A DNA stretch of 64,000 nt from Botryosphaeria dothidea. Its lineage: Eukaryota > Ascomycota > Dothideomycetes > Botryosphaeriales > Botryosphaeriaceae. The stretch spans positions 4,898,001 to 4,962,000 of the forward strand of contig WWBZ02000016.1 in NCBI GenBank assembly GCA_011503125.2. Reading direction: 5' to 3'. The notes under the pieces were generated by a model. It did not search any database. It saw nothing but the letters and a program-made list of their open reading frames with translations, and was not told the DNA's origin. The number at the start of each line of letters is the position of its first letter. Position 1 is the first letter of the stretch. Below are positions 22,260-34,261 of the stretch, piece by piece. The translations under genes were made by a program, and so were the position numbers.

Positions 22260-23788
22260 CACGCAACTTAGGCAGCTAAGGAGCGTAAAAAGAGTAGGAT
22301 GACAGTGGAGATAGATCCAGCAGCTCTTTCCAGGGCAGAGAGATCAGTTTCCAAACACTTTCCTGGCGGAACAGAAATGAAACAAGAGCGATTGGTGGAT
22401 TAATTGGTATATGAGCTGGTGAAGATGATTATTGTGAAATCAATTTAGTGTGAATGATATTGATAACATTACAATATCCCTGATGCGAGCAAGCAAGACA
22501 CAGTAACTCTGAGTCTGAGAACACATGCAAGCCGCCCCAAGTGATCAAAAAGAAGACAAAACCCCTCAACGCCATCACAAGATGCTATATAATCCACCAG
22601 TGGAATAGCAGGATCAAGTATACCTCATGCACATACATGCGTAAATTCTAAACAAACATCTCACTCATATCAACCTCTCACCACGCTCAATATTATCGCA
22701 CCCGATAATATCGCACGAACCAAAACCAACCGAGCCAAGTTACATTATCGAATTCCCTGTGGTCTACTGTGTACATTATGTAACACTACCAGCACCAACC
22801 ACCCGCAGCATCCAAGAAGAAAAGAAGACATCGAGATCCAGAGAGTAGAGAAAGAAGAAGAAAAACCAACGGCCAACCGAATCCTCCATCCGCGCTCGCC
22901 GCCAATTCTCTCTCGTCATCCTTTCCCCATTCCCTCTTTCTTTCTATTACTCTCTCTGTCCTCCATATTCTTTCTCACCAATTCAGAAACTTCCGAGCAA
23001 TAATCATCTACTATCAAAGAGTTTCTTTCCCCCCCCTCTGTCCTTCTCACCCAATCCCCTTCCCATTCCTCTCCTTCTTCACTACTCCTCCGCTCATACA
23101 AGGAAACAAACAACGAGAAAACAAAAAAGAGACTAAACAGGCTCCGTCTCACCTCCACCGTAGCGCCTCGATGAGAAACCCTCTACCAACTTCATGAATT
23201 CCCCCCTGGTATCACTACCACCTCAATAAAGACATCCCTCCTCCATTTCCTGTCCTCACACCTACGGACGTGAGTACAAAATGCGAGAGTCAAGGTGGAA
23301 AAAGAGAGCACGTGAAGAAACGCAAAAAAGCAATGATACTGAATTATTCCGAGAAAGAGAAAAGACCGCCTAAGTGCGGTACTCTTTGCGTCATTGTTCG
23401 TTGGTTGGGGGTTGCTAGTATCGAAAAAAAAGGAGAGAAAACAAAAAAACACAAAACGAGCAAGGATAATCAAAATGGAGGTATCAAAATTCTTTGGTGT
23501 CACCCTGCTCTCTCATCCTGTGTTGCTTTCCCGCTTTTGGACCCGAACAAAAAAATCTGTTTAATCAAAGGAACGCCCTGGAGGCATGGATTGGGAACCA
23601 GTTCCTTGGAGGCCGATTGTGATGATGTGTAAGGGAGATTCGGCTGTCGGGCGGGCGGCTACAGGGTATGTGCTGTGGTAGCGCTGGATCCTGAAAATGG
23701 AGTAAGGGGGAGTAAGGAGATATCGCAGCGTGTGCGATATTCGGGCAGGACCGCATGACCGTGTAGCCATGGGCGACGCATCTGCTGA
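22260..23788. other. Intergenic region downstream of the Whi2-like gene
   Basis: About 1.5 kb marks the change from the AT-rich island to GC-rich genes. Around 22900-23110 the plus strand is strongly pyrimidine-rich (TCTTTC/CTCC runs). Around 23280-23460 it is purine-rich with A runs. It probably includes the 3' untranslated region of the leftward gene. No RNA gene or element ends were found. Confidence 0.5.
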
Positions 23789-25710
23789 TCAACGCAAGCC
23801 AATGACGCTCTACAAGCAGGGGTTCGTTAGTAAAGTCGACATTTGAGTGAAATGCACGCCGCCCTTGCTGCGGGCTCCCGAGACACAACTGCCTGCACGT
23901 TGCGGAAAGGAATAGCTGCAACAGGGTTCTCAATCACAATGAGACATGTACTCACCATCTCCAACGTCCAAACCCTGCGGATCCACACCTTAAGCTTGCC
24001 ATCCACGCCCTCAACGTTGTCCAGTTCCACGCCCTCCCACCAGCAACGGCGCGCCGGCTTGCGCCAGAAAAGCAGAAGCTTCTGCGCCATGCCCACGGCG
24101 TTGCTGTTCAGGTCGTTGCCCTTGATATCGGTCCGTAACCGCGCCAGCGCGATGCTGCAGATAACGGCCTTGTTAGGCTCGCCTGCACGATGGCCCCAGC
24201 GATCGTCATGATTGAAGCCGCTGTTTGACCAAAAAGATCAGCATGTCAGCTCGTGCTCTCAGTCACGCAGAGTTGGACGGATGTGGGGCGGAAAGGTGGG
24301 ACAAAAAGCGCTGAGAAGGACAAAAAGCGGTGTGGCGGCTTACCCGGCTGTCAGCATCTCGATCAGGTGCTGTTCCGTTGTGCCCGGCTCCTCGCTTTTC
24401 CTCAACCCGGAGAAGATGCCGTCCTGCTTGAGCAATGCCTTGCCTGCGGCCCGCTTAACTTGCATCATCTCCTCCTGCTCGATATCCCGTCTTGGCGGGA
24501 TTGCGTAGAAGTCCAGGTCCTCCCGCAACACGATGATACCGGCGCGATCCTGCAGCATATCCCGCGCTGAACCATGCATGGGCTCAATGGGCACCGCCTC
24601 GGCGGGATGATCGCCAACGAGGGTCGAGGGCGAGGGCGGAGAAGTGGGTATGGTCTGTGCGACATGGCGGAAGAAATCGAGCATGTACTGCAGGGAGTTG
24701 GGGTCATACTGGGAAAGATAAGATATGTCAGAAAGGTACAATGATGGGGATGTGAGATGGGATCTTATGGCTTCGGCTTTGGGGGAGGGAGCCGCCTGCG
24801 TGATGGGCTGGGCGGTGCCAGGCGCATCGGCGGACAGAGGTGCGGAAGGGGCGCGCATGGCGGGTGGGCTACTAACGTCTACCGGATATACGTCTCCATC
24901 GGGGTACGAGTTCATGTGGCCATCAGGTAGCAGGCCGTTGGGGAAGAGCGACAGCAGCACGAACTCTGGCAGAGTCAGAAGCTCGTCCCTGGATAGCGTG
25001 AATCGGACGCCTCTGGAATTGTTTGCGCATGTTAGCGATTCGCGCGGCCAAGAGTCGTGTGATTGGACAGGGCGGCGTACCGAAGCTCAAGCGTAATGTT
25101 CTCATCCGATCCGCCTGGAAACAGATTAGCGGGCGTAGGCGAGACGGGGCTTTGCGGGCTGCAACTGACCTCCCAGCGTGTTGATCGGCGGGCCTCCGCC
25201 CTGAGAGACCTGGGTGATGATACTCGCGGGACCTCCTGCAGTAGCCATGACGTATGTGAACGACTCGAGCGGACTGTCGCCTTCGCTGTAGGGTGGAGGA
25301 GGTTCGCCGTCGTCGAGGTCCTTGCTGGAACTGGCACCGTCCTTGGTGTCTTGAGGGAGCGCGGCCTTGGTCTCAGCAACGGCGGCGGCAGCGGCGGACG
25401 ATGAAGGCTCCTCGAAGGGCGGGGCGGGGGCGAAAGCGGGCGGGGCGTCGTTGTCGTGGTCGCTCTCCTGGTCCTGAGGCTTGTCGGGGTCGTCGTCGGG
25501 GTCGGTGGGGCGGTTGGGGAAGTAGAGCGAGGAAAAGGGAGGGGGATATGGTGAGTCGGCCGTCGTGGCAGCGAGAGACGGATCAGGGTGGTGGTGGTCG
25601 GGCGACTCGCGGTGCTTGTCGGGTTGGCGCAAACAGCCGCCGTGCGGTGGGAAGTTCAAAGGAGTGACAGACACGGACGAACCGCTTCGCGCTGGCGGTG
25701 GTTGCGACAA
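23789..25710 (-). CDS. Whi2-like BTB/POZ-type protein, six exons
   Basis: Proposed join on the minus strand: 25710..25170, 25114..25081, 25012..24877, 24708..24344, 24220..23956, 23809..23789, giving 453 residues. The N-terminal 180 residues are Pro/Ser/Asp-rich and disordered. The folded part begins SDENITLELRGVRFTLSRDE, then LPEFVLLSLFPNGLLPDGH, YPVDYDPNSLQYMLDFFR and ends KLKVWIRRVWTLEMSVIGLR. These are hallmarks of fungal Whi2-like proteins, which in yeast act with Psr phosphatases in stress response and growth control. The 168-bp third intron is a multiple of three with no stop, so retention would add 56 residues; I spliced it because homologues run YPVD-YDP directly. The last exon encodes only SVIGLR and the stop. 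Confidence 0.85.
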
Positions 25711-26522
25711 GGTGACGACGGGGGAGGGTTGGCCGGGGCTGGAGCTGGTGAGCGGTGGTGATGTGGAGATGAGAGATTAGCGGTGCTGGATCCCCCTGCG
25801 CCGAAGCAATTGAGCAAGCGCGCAGACCGGCCACGGAGCGTCGGGCGGCAGTCAAAGGCAGTGGAGCATCAGGAACGCGCAGACTTCGACTCTAGGCGGT
25901 GCGAGCGCGGGCTTTGCGCAGCGAGAGACGTCGCGAGCAGGGCTTCAAGGGCGTCGACGTCGGGAGGAGGCTTGGCTGCCGTCCGGCTGCCTGAATAATC
26001 AGACACCAGCTAAGGTGTGCCAGCCCCGTGCCAGGGAGAGCTCCCCTCCCTCGCCCAGCTGCCCGTTCCAGCGCCGCACCCACGCGCCACGCGACCACCA
26101 CCGAAGAATCCAGCAAATCCACGTCGGCGTCCGCATTGGCACCCGCCAGCCCCCCGAAGAATCAATCCCAAAGCCCGCGTCGGGGCGCCTGGCGCGCGCT
26201 CCCGCTCGGTCATTACAGCATGCATCCGTGCGCGCGCGGTGAGGCTGTCCTGCGATCGCAGGCCAAATGAGCCGCCATGCTCGCGATGCCTCCGATGCCA
26301 ATCGGCCCTCGCTCCCCGTATGTACTGCTGTCGGCTCCGGTCTCTCGTCGGCCACGTTTCTCACTCACCACTCTCAGCGCTACCTTTGTTTCACGGGTTG
26401 CAGCGTCGTCGCCAATGCATTGTCGACTACTACCTGTACCAAGCAAGGGCGTCGCTTACAGCCCGCTGTTGCCAGAACACCAGCTCCGCTCAATCTCCCT
26501 CTACGCTAGCGTTTCTATTACC
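25711..26522. other. GC-rich intergenic region upstream of the Whi2-like gene
   Basis: About 0.8 kb between two minus-strand genes; it should hold the promoter of the Whi2-like gene and the 3' region of gcn20. Open frames here are Arg/Ala/Pro-rich and lack motifs. Confidence 0.5.
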
Positions 26523-29271
26523 TTAGTGCTTCTGTACCACCCCAGCGTCGTTCGCCTGGGCCGTAATGCGCTTCTTGTAGTCGTTGACCGTGCCGTCGAA
26601 GTGCTCGATCGTGCCATGGTCGCACACCCACAACGCCGTGCACACGTTCTGAAGCATCGTGACGTCGTGACTGACCATCAACACACCGCCCTGGAACTCC
26701 CTCAGCGCCGTCGATAGCGCGTCCATCGCCTCAATGTCCAGATGGTTGGACGGCTCGTCGAGCACGAGAATGTGGGGGTTCTGCAGCGAGATGCAGGAGA
26801 ATGCCACACGCGATTTCTGACCTCCAGACAGCAGCGCCATCTTCTGCAGACCTGTCATGCCTGTAATGCCGAACGCTCCGAGATGCCGACGATACTCCTC
26901 GTCCGTCTTGCCCGGGAACTTCTGCGCCATGAATCCCACAGCGCTCATGTTCAGATCCAACGCATCAACGTGATGCTGAGCAAAGAAGCCAATGCGGAGA
27001 CGTGGGTTCTGCGAGATGAGGCCCTTTGTAGGCTGCAGAGCGCCAATGAGGAGCTTCAATGCCGTCGTCTTGCCAGCTCCGTTCGGTCCAACAATGCCGA
27101 TACGGGAGTCCAGTTGCACGTCGAGGTCAACATTCGCCAGAAGGGGCTTATCCGGACTGTATCCGAAGCTGACCCCGCTCATTTGAATGATCGGCGGTGA
27201 AAGCTTCTCGACCTCCGGGAACTTGAAGTGCACCGTGTATTCACTTTCGGGAGCCTCAAGCACGGGCATCTTCTCGAGCTTCTTGATCCTCGACTGCGCC
27301 TCTGACGACTTGGCGGCATTGTAACGGAACTTGTCGATGAAGGCTGCGATTGGTCAAATATAGTTAGCAATCAGCCAATAGACGTGCGGATCGTGTCTCG
27401 TACCTTGGAGATGGGCCCGCTCGGCCATCTGCTTCTCATACTCGCGCTTGGCGGTCTTCCGTCTTTCCTCTTTCGTCGCATAGAATGAGTCTGCACTTAA
27501 GGTTAGTCCTTGTTTCAAACTAATACTGCTGCAGGGGTTCCTTACCGAAATTGGCACCCTTGTAGTAGTCCAGGCGCTCGGAATGCTGATGGATAATATC
27601 CGTGGCAACCTCGTTCAGGAATGCCCTGTCGTGAGAAACCACCAGCACGGTACTAGGGTAAGTCTGCAGATAGTTTGATAAGAATGTGATCGACGGAACG
27701 TCCAACATATTGGAAGGTTCTGCGACGTGTCAGCGGGGTACTCTGTGCCTGACTCATTATTCCTAAACATACCGTCAAGGAGCAGCAAATCAGGCTCGCA
27801 GAAGAGGGCGCGCGCGAGGGCTAGCCTCATTCTCCAACCTCCAGAGAAGGTCTTTGTTGCGTATTGCTGACGCTCAGCCGAGAAGCCCAGACCGGCCAGA
27901 ATACTGGCTGCGCGGGATTCTGCTTTGTCCGACTCCATCTCTGAGAGTTTGGCATGGATATCACTCAGGGTAATGTCGAGACCCTCGCGCTGCTTATCGA
28001 GCTTGGCAGCATCCGCGGAGGTGTCCGCCATGGAAGAACGTTGCTCCTCCAACTCTGCCAGCTCCTTAGTGATTTTCTATAGTACAATTAGCAAAGTCTC
28101 TTTGATAAACATGTGTTTGATGCGCGAGATAGGCGTTCCGAGTCTCGAATAAATGTGCATGGGGAGCTGGAGCGGTCACCAAGACCCCGATGGCACCGGT
28201 ATATTTGGAATGGCTTTGGACATTGACATCCGGACGATTGCTTCAACACCACATGACCGACAATGATGAGATGGTCGTGCTGTTGCAGTTATGCGGGGAT
28301 ATCTCCATCCATTGGCGCAAAGGAGTACGAGTGGCAAAGCGTGTCTTACCTCTTGTTCCTTCAACAGGTGCTTTCTCCAGACGTCAGCGTCCAGAACAGC
28401 CTGGAGAGCTGGAGTATCATCACCCGTGATCTGGAAGACGGTCAGCATTTCTCCAGCTCAGCAGGAAATGATGAAAGACTACCTCTTGTTCCACGTGAAG
28501 AATCGAGATATGCGTGGGGATAGCAACCTCTCTTCGGCTAAGGGCGCGAAGAAGGGTGGATTTGCCAATGCCGTTTTGGCCCACCAGACCGTAACGACGG
28601 CCATAGGCCAAAGTCAAGTTGGTGTCAGTCAGGATTCTCTTGCCGCTGATAGACACATCAATGCCGTCGACCTTGATATCCTTGCTCTTCTGAGCCGCAT
28701 CGGCACCCAGCTGCAGGGGGTTAACCATCATGAAAAATTCTTCATACGACTGGGTTTCGTCGGGCTGGTCAAGCAGACGAGATGCCTCATACTCGACGAA
28801 GCGCATCTCCTTCTTCTCCTGCTTGGCACGGATCTTGCGCTCGGCCTTCTCGAGCTTCTTGCGGTCGACCTTGGACTCAACACGCCTGGCGTTGGCCGAC
28901 TCAAGGTCGACGGCACCAGAGGTCAGGCCGAGCGTGGACGAGATGTTGCGCTGCGAGCCGACATGAATGGCCTGGTCCAGCTTCTTGGCCGACGGGGCCA
29001 TCTGGCGGCGCTCGCCATCAATGCCGCTGTTCAGCTTCTGGACGAACTTGTCGACGAGGTTCTGGATGGTAGCCTCGTTCTGGCCGGAGTAGTCACCTGA
29101 CGCAGAGACGAGCAGGGCAGAGATGGTAGCCGCGGCCTCGGACAGCGGCGAGGGGGCGCTGGGGTCGGCATCGGGCTGGAAAGAGTTTGCTGCATGCTGG
29201 AGATAGCCCGCGCTGTACTCGGACAGCACGGGATCGATGTGAGGGATCTGGGCACGGATTTCAGCCTCCAT
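26523..29271 (-). CDS. gcn20: ABC-F ATPase Gcn20, translation regulator
   Basis: Proposed join on the minus strand: 29271..28483, 28430..28350, 28076..27773, 27719..27546, 27490..27404, 27343..26523, giving 751 residues (yeast Gcn20 is about 752). All six exons join in frame with good splice signals. The N-terminal helical region of about 190 residues precedes the first ABC domain: Walker [10 protein letters not shown] at 231-239 and signature [18 protein letters not shown]. The second domain has Walker [10 protein letters not shown] at 564-572, signature [12 protein letters not shown] and [13 protein letters not shown]. There are no membrane segments. Gcn20 works with Gcn1 on ribosomes to activate the Gcn2 kinase during amino-acid starvation. 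The long N-terminus separates it from the ABC-F protein Arb1. It is divergent from the disordered-protein gene on its right. Confidence 0.95.
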
Positions 29272-30829
29272 GGTTGATTGCGCGGACAGTGCGGATGAAT
29301 GGTCGAGGCGTGATTGAGAGAAAGTGCTGCTGTGGCGTCGAGCTGGCTCAGACGCTGGCGTGGGCTGGCGTGCGTCAACGGGGATTGGTCGGGGTCGCTA
29401 GCGCACCGCTCCTTGCGCGATGCCTTGTTGCCAGCCAGCCAGCCGCCAGCCCAGCCAGCCCTCCCAGGCGCAAATGAGGGCTGCCCCGAGCTCTTCCACA
29501 AAATCGATTGCTTTTCTTCCAGAAGCAAGCCCTCCAGCCCACCGATCTGATGCACCGTGCCTGCAGTGGGCCGCTGGCCGCTCAGATCCGCGCACTGAAC
29601 CCGCCACGTCCAACTCCCACGCGCCATGCAGGTGCGCAAGCAAGGAAGTCGAACACAACATCTGGCGCGCTATTTCGCATATCCCGGATCTACGCATTGC
29701 GCCCGCCAGGATCGTCCGGCAAGACACAGCGCGCGGCGGCAGAGGGCAGCCTCGGTGGAGCCGGGTGCATGTCGTGCTGTGCCGCAGCCCAGCCTCATCT
29801 GCAAGGCCGCAATTCGAGAGAGCGCAGCCAGCCGCCGTGGGCCAGCGGGCTCGGCGCGCTGACGTGACGTGCGGGTGTCGTAGTTTGCAGCTTGGGCGTG
29901 CCCGGATCTTCATGGGAGATTGACATGGCTTGGCTGATTGGCCCAGCTGAGAACCGCCGCCGGTGAGCGGGCGCCCTGGCACGGCATTGGACCGCAACGG
30001 CTGGTAGGCCAGCGCGACATCTGGCGGGCTGGGTGCTGTACCAGAGGTTGGGGGCCCCCAGGGTCCGCCTGCGAGGGGCACGCAGCCGCCGTCCCTGACC
30101 GCGCGCATCGCAGCAAATGGCCTCAGAATAGACGGACGGCAGCCTGCACGGCAGCACGGTGAGCGCCAGACCAGCAGCAGCGGCAGCAGTAGCAGCAACG
30201 GCGACAGTGCGCGGCGGCCGAGCGCAGCGCAGCGTGTAACGGGTGGGGTGCGCCATGCTCCGGCGCCTTGTTATTTACATTCCACCTCAGAGGGAAGCCT
30301 GACCATCCCGGTCTTCAGACGCGCTGTACGGAGCACCTAGCGCTGTCGCTTACGAGGGAGTCCCGTCCGTCAATCGCCCAAACCGTCGCCGTCGATCCTA
30401 CCCAGCGGCCGCCCTCTCTATACCTAGTAGACCGCAGGCCTCCTCGGTCTCGTCCCGGCCAGCGCAGCTGTCTCCGCCGTATCACAGCAGCCTCCTCCCG
30501 CCGCTCGCTTCTGAACTGCTCGCTGCCCTCAGCTGCCCTGCGGCATCCCTCTGATGCTGCCCTCGCTCTTTGCCTCCGCCATGCCATAATGACCACGACC
30601 CACGCCGTCACGAGTCTCCTTCTTCCTGTGCCTTGCAGCTGGAGGCGGGCTGAGTAACAACCCGGAAGCATGAAAACAGTACCCACGGTAGCTACCCCCA
30701 ATCTGCGCATTTATCAACGTCGTTTACCTCCCCAAATCTTGCTTCGCACGCGAGCGCATCCTGCTCGTCTGCTTTCGCCCTGCGTGAACTTGCCGTTCTG
30801 TTGTTGTCCTCAATGGCTGACTCGCCTCC
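29272..30829. other. GC-rich divergent intergenic region
   Basis: About 1.6 kb between gcn20 (leftward) and the large disordered-protein gene (rightward), serving both promoters. It is very GC-rich, and open frames appear in most phases without family similarity. The 5' exon of the rightward gene may extend into its right end. Confidence 0.5.
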
Positions 30830-33800
30830 GTGATACAGCTGTGCGCTTCTGCCACTGTTGTTGGCCTATCCTCCGCCGGCCTTGCTCTGGGCCGTCCAGA
30901 TTCACAACGACCAGCTACCCGCTCAAAAAGAGCTCCGACCTTCGATCGCACGGCCGAGCCGCCACCGTTGCCACCACGGCCGTACACCTCTCTCGCTGCG
31001 CACCCGCCGCCGCTTGCGTCTTCACCGCTGGACGGCGCATTCGAGACGCGCCCAAACAATGAGCGGGCCCCAATGCGACGACCACGAAGATCAACGTTGG
31101 ACAGCGTGAGCCCTCGCTTACGCCCGGCGGACGAGGGTGGAAAGAGAGTGTCGGGCGTGGACCAGGACCAGAGTGTTGGTGGTGGTAGTGGTGTTGTTGT
31201 TGACGGCCGGGACAGCACGCGGGCGCGCCCGTCGTGGGTGAAGCGCCTCTCGATAGTATCCATATCGCAAAGCTCAACTCGCACCTCTGCAAGTCCCGCA
31301 TCGCCGTCCTTCTCCTACTCCAACGGTTCCATGGCCTTCTCCCTGGACGGCTCGAGCGCGCCCATGATCCCAGGAGGCACCCCGCCGCCACTGCCTCCAA
31401 ACAAGCTTGTCAAGCGCTCGACGTCTGTACGCCACCCCGCCGGCCCCGAACCGCGTCCAAGCAGCTCGTCGCGCCCGACGCTGCGGCGACCGGCGACGAG
31501 TCATCAGCGCTCCAAGACGTTGGGGTCGCGTCCTGCATTCATGGACCTGCAGCCGGATCGTATCGATGCTTTCGCCGCCGCTGGCCCCCAACCGCACGAG
31601 CCGGAGGTCCGCTGGAAGCAGTACTTCTCGGCCAAGGGTACCGTAGTCAAGCGGCGAGGATTGTCTGGAGATCCGAAAGTTATTACGCGGATAGTCCCAA
31701 GCGAGAAGTACCACCCGACCCTTGTTCTTGCCAACGCCGTCACGGCTCCCGTGCTCGAAATGGAGGATTCCACCAGCCAGGCCGGGGACAGCGATGATGC
31801 ACGGAGTCGACCGCAAACTCCGGCATTTGTTGAGCTTGCGCCACTGAGCCCCACGTCTATTTCTGAAACCCCCGCAGAGGTACTTGCATTACCCGAAACA
31901 GGCCAAGGAGAAGATCATGCCAGGAGCTCCTTCTCCATTAGTGACCTCCTCGGGACTGTTCCGTCGTCGAGGAAACCGCAGCACCGGCGTCACCTGTCCG
32001 CCGACAGGATCATTCGCGCGAGCAAACGCCTCTCCACCGCAACCACCGTTTCGCCCCGTGATGGCTCGGGCGCAATGACCAACGGCAATTTCGATGCTCT
32101 CCCGAAGCCGAGAGACGCGAGCGGCCCGGTTGACTCGCCGTGCGAGATCTATTCTTCATATAGCAGCCATACCGGCGACGCGGCCGACGTCAGTTTCGAG
32201 TCCAGCAGGCCCTCATCCTCGCCAGCCTTCGAGTCACGCACAGTGTCCCTGAGTAACACATCCAATCACATTCCGTCTCGAGTCCCATCGCAGCATGGGT
32301 ACACGCCCTCGACAGCGCGACCTGTCAGTCATCGCCCTGCATCTCCCTCTTCTGCGCCAATTCGGCCTTCCCGCTACTCTATCACCTCGTCCGAACAGGC
32401 CTCCACCCTGGTCGGCTCCGACACTGAAGCACGCCTTTGGTTCGGAGAAGAGTCCGACACGGATTTCCAAAGCGATACGGTGTTCGACTCCATGCGGACA
32501 AGAGGCACTCGAGCCTCTTCAGGCGCCCATGGGCCAACCATTGAAACTATCTTTGATGAATCACCACCGACGTTAAAGAGTAAAATCTCGCCATTGCGGG
32601 ACCTTCTCCCCACAGGCACCTTCCCAGAGCTCGATAAACACTCGATCATCCAGGAAGAGGAGAGCAACTTCTCCACGCCAGTTCGCTCCATCGTACCGGA
32701 CCGAGGGAACGGAAACGGTGGGTCTCCCACTCCAGCGCCCCGCAGTAATTCTCGCTTCTCGCCTGATATTCCTTCCTCGCCCCCTAAACCGCTGAACCTG
32801 GGTTCTCTTGAATGGGACAACAGCGCCGACGATGGTGATGACGGCCGGTGGTCTTTCGGGGACGACAGCGATTTGTGGGAATTGAGCAGTGATCGGACGC
32901 CGAATATGCAGTATGCAACACAACTGGCCCTGAAGCGCAGCAATCCCGTCTTTCTCGGCTCGAATTCGAGCCCCGTCTCTTTCTGCACAGCCCCACGACT
33001 GTCTGTCGACACTTACGAGAGGGACGCGAGGAGCAGCATTTTTGATTGGTCGGAGTCCGCCCTTGCTGACAAGAGCGTGGGCAACCGCACGCCACCTCGA
33101 CCTAACACAGTACACGGAAAGAAAGACGCCAATAACAGGGGTAGCCGGTCAGTCGGCAGACGTGCTCCGAGTGGCCTCCACGCGCGTAGTCAAAGTGTTC
33201 CGGTCGTCCCAGACGTAGCTGGCAAGAGAGACCCCATGATAACAAACAAGTTTGGAACCTGGGGCGTGGGGAGCAAGGGCGTCACAGAGGATTGGAACGA
33301 TGATTTCGACTTTAGTAGTTGTGAGGACGGACTAGGCGCCCCCAACAACGAGAAACCGGAAAGTCCATCCACAATGTTCGTTCCGAAGAGCATTAGGGAG
33401 CAGCAGACAAATGTCCTTGCAAACATTGGTTTGCTCAGAGAGTGGGGCCTGCTCATCGAAGAGCTGAAAGAACTCAGAACCCGAGCTGCTGGTCTCGACA
33501 TTTTGGGTGGAGATTACAGGAAAATGTGGCAAGAGGTGGAGGCTATGATTGACCTAGCCGATCAAGAAGTCGACGAGCCGCCATTGGTCCCTCAGCTCTC
33601 TCCACCTTCATCTCCCGGATTCGACGCCGATGCTTTTGATGAGCCATCCACCCACACACCACTTTCCGGGCGTCCTAGGGGTCGGTCCTTACTCCAAGCT
33701 GCGCGAGAAAGCATCAGTAATGGAGCTTCTCCTGCTCTTTCTGTTGGAAACAAGGGTAGAAGAAAGTCAATTCTGACTTCTACAGACGATATCTTCAGCA

Positions 33801-34261
33801 GTCCTTCTCCAGCGCCCAGAACCCCTCAGGATACGCCGCAAGCGACACCTGTCGGTCGACCGCGCAAAAACTCGGAAGCCGTTGCACGCTCTGTGATCGA
33901 GGCCCTCCAGCAACGCAGGAATGCGGAAAGCTTCTCACCGAATCCAGGCACACCATCCAAGAAGGTTCCTTTCGATACGGCAACCCTCAAACATATTGTT
34001 CCTTACGTCAACGGTCTTATGCGCCAGGCCAAAGGAGCTCTGCGCGAAACCGAACGCCTTTACTCCAGTCCCATCCACACCCCCACAGGCGGCGATTCGT
34101 CATTCAGTCACATATTCGCCGCCGATCCACTTGACGAATCTCCTTCTTCACGCCGAAACCGACCTCGCTCGCGGATGACCCTTTCCGAGAAAACGTTTGA
34201 CGCAAAGGAAACCGAGCTGGTTGGTAAGACGCAGCAGATGAAGTTAATGACGGTCATGTAG
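30830..34261 (+). CDS. Large Ser/Pro-rich conserved fungal protein of unknown function
   Basis: One long open frame of up to 1,143 codons. The first 40 or so residues (before the TFDRTAEPPPLPPRPY stretch) may be intronic or untranslated, because no start context or homology marks the ATG at 30830. The protein is mostly disordered, Ser/Pro/Arg-rich, with polyproline stretches and many SP/TP sites, as in cell-cycle or polarity scaffolds. Ordered islands include GSLEWDNSADDGDDGRWSFG, the IFDWSE motif near residue 737, NKFGTWGVGSKGVTEDWNDD near 807-830, and a helical block with LANIGLLREWGLLIEELKEL near 860. Trp-Asp motifs of this kind resemble those of the fission-yeast septation regulator Byr4, but I am not confident of that link. 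The gene looks intact and GC-rich like its neighbours. Confidence 0.75.
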   Translation: MIQLCASATVVGLSSAGLALGRPDSQRPATRSKRAPTFDRTAEPPPLPPRPYTSLAAHPPPLASSPLDGAFETRPNNERAPMRRPRRSTLDSVSPRLRPADEGGKRVSGVDQDQSVGGGSGVVVDGRDSTRARPSWVKRLSIVSISQSSTRTSASPASPSFSYSNGSMAFSLDGSSAPMIPGGTPPPLPPNKLVKRSTSVRHPAGPEPRPSSSSRPTLRRPATSHQRSKTLGSRPAFMDLQPDRIDAFAAAGPQPHEPEVRWKQYFSAKGTVVKRRGLSGDPKVITRIVPSEKYHPTLVLANAVTAPVLEMEDSTSQAGDSDDARSRPQTPAFVELAPLSPTSISETPAEVLALPETGQGEDHARSSFSISDLLGTVPSSRKPQHRRHLSADRIIRASKRLSTATTVSPRDGSGAMTNGNFDALPKPRDASGPVDSPCEIYSSYSSHTGDAADVSFESSRPSSSPAFESRTVSLSNTSNHIPSRVPSQHGYTPSTARPVSHRPASPSSAPIRPSRYSITSSEQASTLVGSDTEARLWFGEESDTDFQSDTVFDSMRTRGTRASSGAHGPTIETIFDESPPTLKSKISPLRDLLPTGTFPELDKHSIIQEEESNFSTPVRSIVPDRGNGNGGSPTPAPRSNSRFSPDIPSSPPKPLNLGSLEWDNSADDGDDGRWSFGDDSDLWELSSDRTPNMQYATQLALKRSNPVFLGSNSSPVSFCTAPRLSVDTYERDARSSIFDWSESALADKSVGNRTPPRPNTVHGKKDANNRGSRSVGRRAPSGLHARSQSVPVVPDVAGKRDPMITNKFGTWGVGSKGVTEDWNDDFDFSSCEDGLGAPNNEKPESPSTMFVPKSIREQQTNVLANIGLLREWGLLIEELKELRTRAAGLDILGGDYRKMWQEVEAMIDLADQEVDEPPLVPQLSPPSSPGFDADAFDEPSTHTPLSGRPRGRSLLQAARESISNGASPALSVGNKGRRKSILTSTDDIFSSPSPAPRTPQDTPQATPVGRPRKNSEAVARSVIEALQQRRNAESFSPNPGTPSKKVPFDTATLKHIVPYVNGLMRQAKGALRETERLYSSPIHTPTGGDSSFSHIFAADPLDESPSSRRNRPRSRMTLSEKTFDAKETELVGKTQQMKLMTVM

